A stretch of DNA of 15,000 bases from the NCBI RefSeq assembly GCF_000188695.1, contig NW_004754922.1:555313-570312 (forward strand), read 5' to 3'. Positions within the stretch are counted from its first letter, which is position 1. Each line of letters starts with the position of its first letter. This DNA is from Salpingoeca rosetta (taxonomy: Eukaryota; Opisthokonta; Choanoflagellata; Craspedida; Salpingoecidae). A program made the position numbers and the translations under genes. The notes under the pieces were generated by a model. The model was not told the DNA's origin, searched no databases, and worked only from the letters and a program-made list of their open reading frames with translations. Positions 14,082 to 15,000 of the stretch are shown piece after piece.

Positions 14082-15000
14082 CGCTATTACCAAAAGCAGC
14101 AGCAGCAGCAGCAGCAGAAGCAGTCGGCGCGCCAGCGTAAATGGCGGCCATCGCCACCACACTGCAACGTATGCCGCACCCCCACCACCACCGCCTCCAG
14201 CGCCGGTGCCGCACATGGACGAGGACTTCCGTGTCTTCCGCCACCAGATTCGGACCATCCAACGGCGCTTCCGCCTCAACGAGCTGCCATACTACCATGG
14301 ATGGAGGCGCAGGGCGTGGGTGTCTCTGCAGCTGCTGCGGCCTGGCGTTGGCGACGGCACGTTCCTCATCCACTTTGATATTGTCAACAACCAGCTCATG
14401 TTGCTGCTGTCGCTGTGCACGCCATCGTATGGCGTGGCACACGTGCCCATTGAGCTCGTGCAAGACCAGACGGTCATTGTTGAGGAGCAAAACTTTGACT
14501 CCATCACCGACGCCATTGCCAACTTCCGGCAGCACCCGCTCACCACCGCCAGCCCGGCATCAAACTCCGAGCAGCAGGTCTCCTCGCCCCCACTGTCGCC
14601 AACGGCTGTCGTCGCATCACTGCCGTCGCACGGCACGGCCCGCAACCCTCACCAACAGCAGCAGCAGAAGCAGCAGGGCGGGGCGTTCCTGAAAGGGTTT
14701 CTCCCGCGTGATGTTGAGGTTCGCACGATTCGGCGTAGCGCCTCGTACACCGCCCCTGCGTCGCACGCGTCCCCCGCGTCATCTAGTGCCTACGTGGCAC
14801 CAGAGGAAGAGTACGATGACGTGGAACTGCAGCACCAGCACGAAGAGGAGGAAGAAGAAGAGCAGGAGCCGGAGGAGGATGAGGGTGATGATGTTGACGA
14901 CACGTTTCACAGCGGTCGTGGCGTGCGGCGCACAGGGAGTGTGAGCAGCGCTCACAGCCGCGCAAGCGACTGTGTCAGTGCCGACAGCGGGCTTGGCAGC
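12329..15000 (+). CDS. SH2-domain protein with long disordered N-terminus, partial at right edge
   Basis: Proposed coding exons are 12329-12367 and 12649 to the window end (797 residues visible). ATG 12329 has an in-frame stop just upstream (12320-12322), and the two exons join in phase 0. Residues 14-540 are low complexity: Gln10, Asn17, Ser, His and Arg-Ser-rich stretches with several basic phosphorylation-like sites (RRHSS, GRRRSLS). An SH2 domain spans about residues 560-645: LPYYHGW, GDGTFLIHFD (the invariant FLVR Arg is His588), VAHVPIEL (conserved His611), and FDSITDAIANF near its end. Downstream are a Gln-rich stretch, RRSASY, EEEYDDVEL and a Glu/Asp-rich region, ending at the edge in DSGLGS. 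I do not recognise this architecture; a catalytic or other domain may follow outside the window. SH2 domains normally bind phosphotyrosine peptides in the cytoplasm. The SH2 call is good; the start exon is tentative. Confidence 0.78.
12368..12648 (+). other. Probable first coding intron of the SH2 gene (281 bp, phase 0)
   Basis: The donor is AGAAAG|GTACAT. The acceptor follows a strong C/T tract and reads CAATCTCAG|AACGTT. It holds GT and TGTC repeats like the other introns here. The big frame is also open straight through this stretch, but the sequence there (Cys/Leu/Ser from TGTC repeats) looks noncoding. Confidence 0.7.
12440..12480. repeat. (CTGT)n microsatellite in the SH2-gene intron
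   Basis: Tetranucleotide TGTC units run from 12440, with a TCTC interruption near the end, just before the C/T-rich acceptor region. Confidence 0.93.
12847..12876 (+). repeat. (CAG)10 coding poly-Gln tract
   Basis: Ten CAG codons in the SH2-protein frame, in the disordered N-terminus. Confidence 0.93.
14032..14082 (+). repeat. (AAC)17 coding poly-Asn tract
   Basis: Seventeen AAC codons in the SH2-protein frame are followed shortly by seven AGC (Ser) codons (14095-14115). All lie ahead of the SH2 domain. Confidence 0.95.
14287..14541 (+). other. SH2 domain with His in place of the FLVR arginine
   Basis: The segment keeps the SH2 pattern: aromatic-His-Gly start, basic residues in the first helix (WRRRAW), GTFL on strand B, a His in the strand D position (codon 14440) and an FDSITDAI-type second helix. 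The codon at 14371, where the phosphate-binding Arg belongs, is CAC (His). Confidence 0.8.

Noticed and set aside
13582..14535. 317-codon antisense ORF across the SH2 gene
   Set aside because: It overlaps the well-supported SH2 domain on the other strand, and its poly-Val stretch is just the reverse of the AAC repeat.

Overview
This window is nuclear DNA of a eukaryote. It carries three multi-exon genes with GT-AG introns, GC-rich coding sequence and many long microsatellites. The gene content (a Dna2-type helicase-nuclease, a HGSNAT-type lysosomal acetyltransferase and an SH2-domain protein), the intron sizes (about 260-360 bp) and the homopolymer-rich proteins fit a unicellular holozoan. 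A choanoflagellate of the Salpingoeca/Monosiga kind is my best guess, but this is inference and not a species identification. TGA stops and all reconstructed exons read with the standard genetic code.

Layout. (1) 1-6167, plus strand: DNA2, the replication helicase/nuclease. A 4.3-kb first exon is followed by two phase-0 introns (4483-4761 and 5728-6065) and two short exons. All nuclease, Fe-S and helicase motifs are present, embedded in unusually long Gln, Asp, Gly and His tracts. Its 5' end is uncertain because positions 1-300 look like the end of an upstream intron. (2) 6168-6748: convergent intergenic DNA with a GT tract and an eight-copy 14-bp tandem repeat. (3) 10686-6749, minus strand: a six-exon HGSNAT-family gene that I could join exon by exon with every splice phase matching (810 codons plus stop). 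It has a signal peptide, a luminal domain and about 11 membrane segments, including the conserved active-site His region. (4) 10687-12328: a 1.6-kb divergent upstream region shared by genes 2 and 3, pyrimidine-rich, with probable 5'UTR exon/intron structure. (5) 12329-15000+, plus strand: a protein with a long disordered N-terminus and an SH2 domain whose phosphotyrosine-binding Arg is replaced by His. The gene runs off the right edge.

The three genes have unrelated jobs (DNA repair/replication, lysosomal glycan breakdown, phosphotyrosine-type signalling), so this is an ordinary eukaryotic neighbourhood and not a gene cluster. I do not see an undescribed multi-gene system. The most interesting points are the His-for-Arg SH2 domain in an unfamiliar architecture, the large repeat-built insertion inside the DNA2 nuclease core, and a recurring arrangement in which GT-rich microsatellites lie just downstream of 5' splice sites in the sense orientation on both strands.
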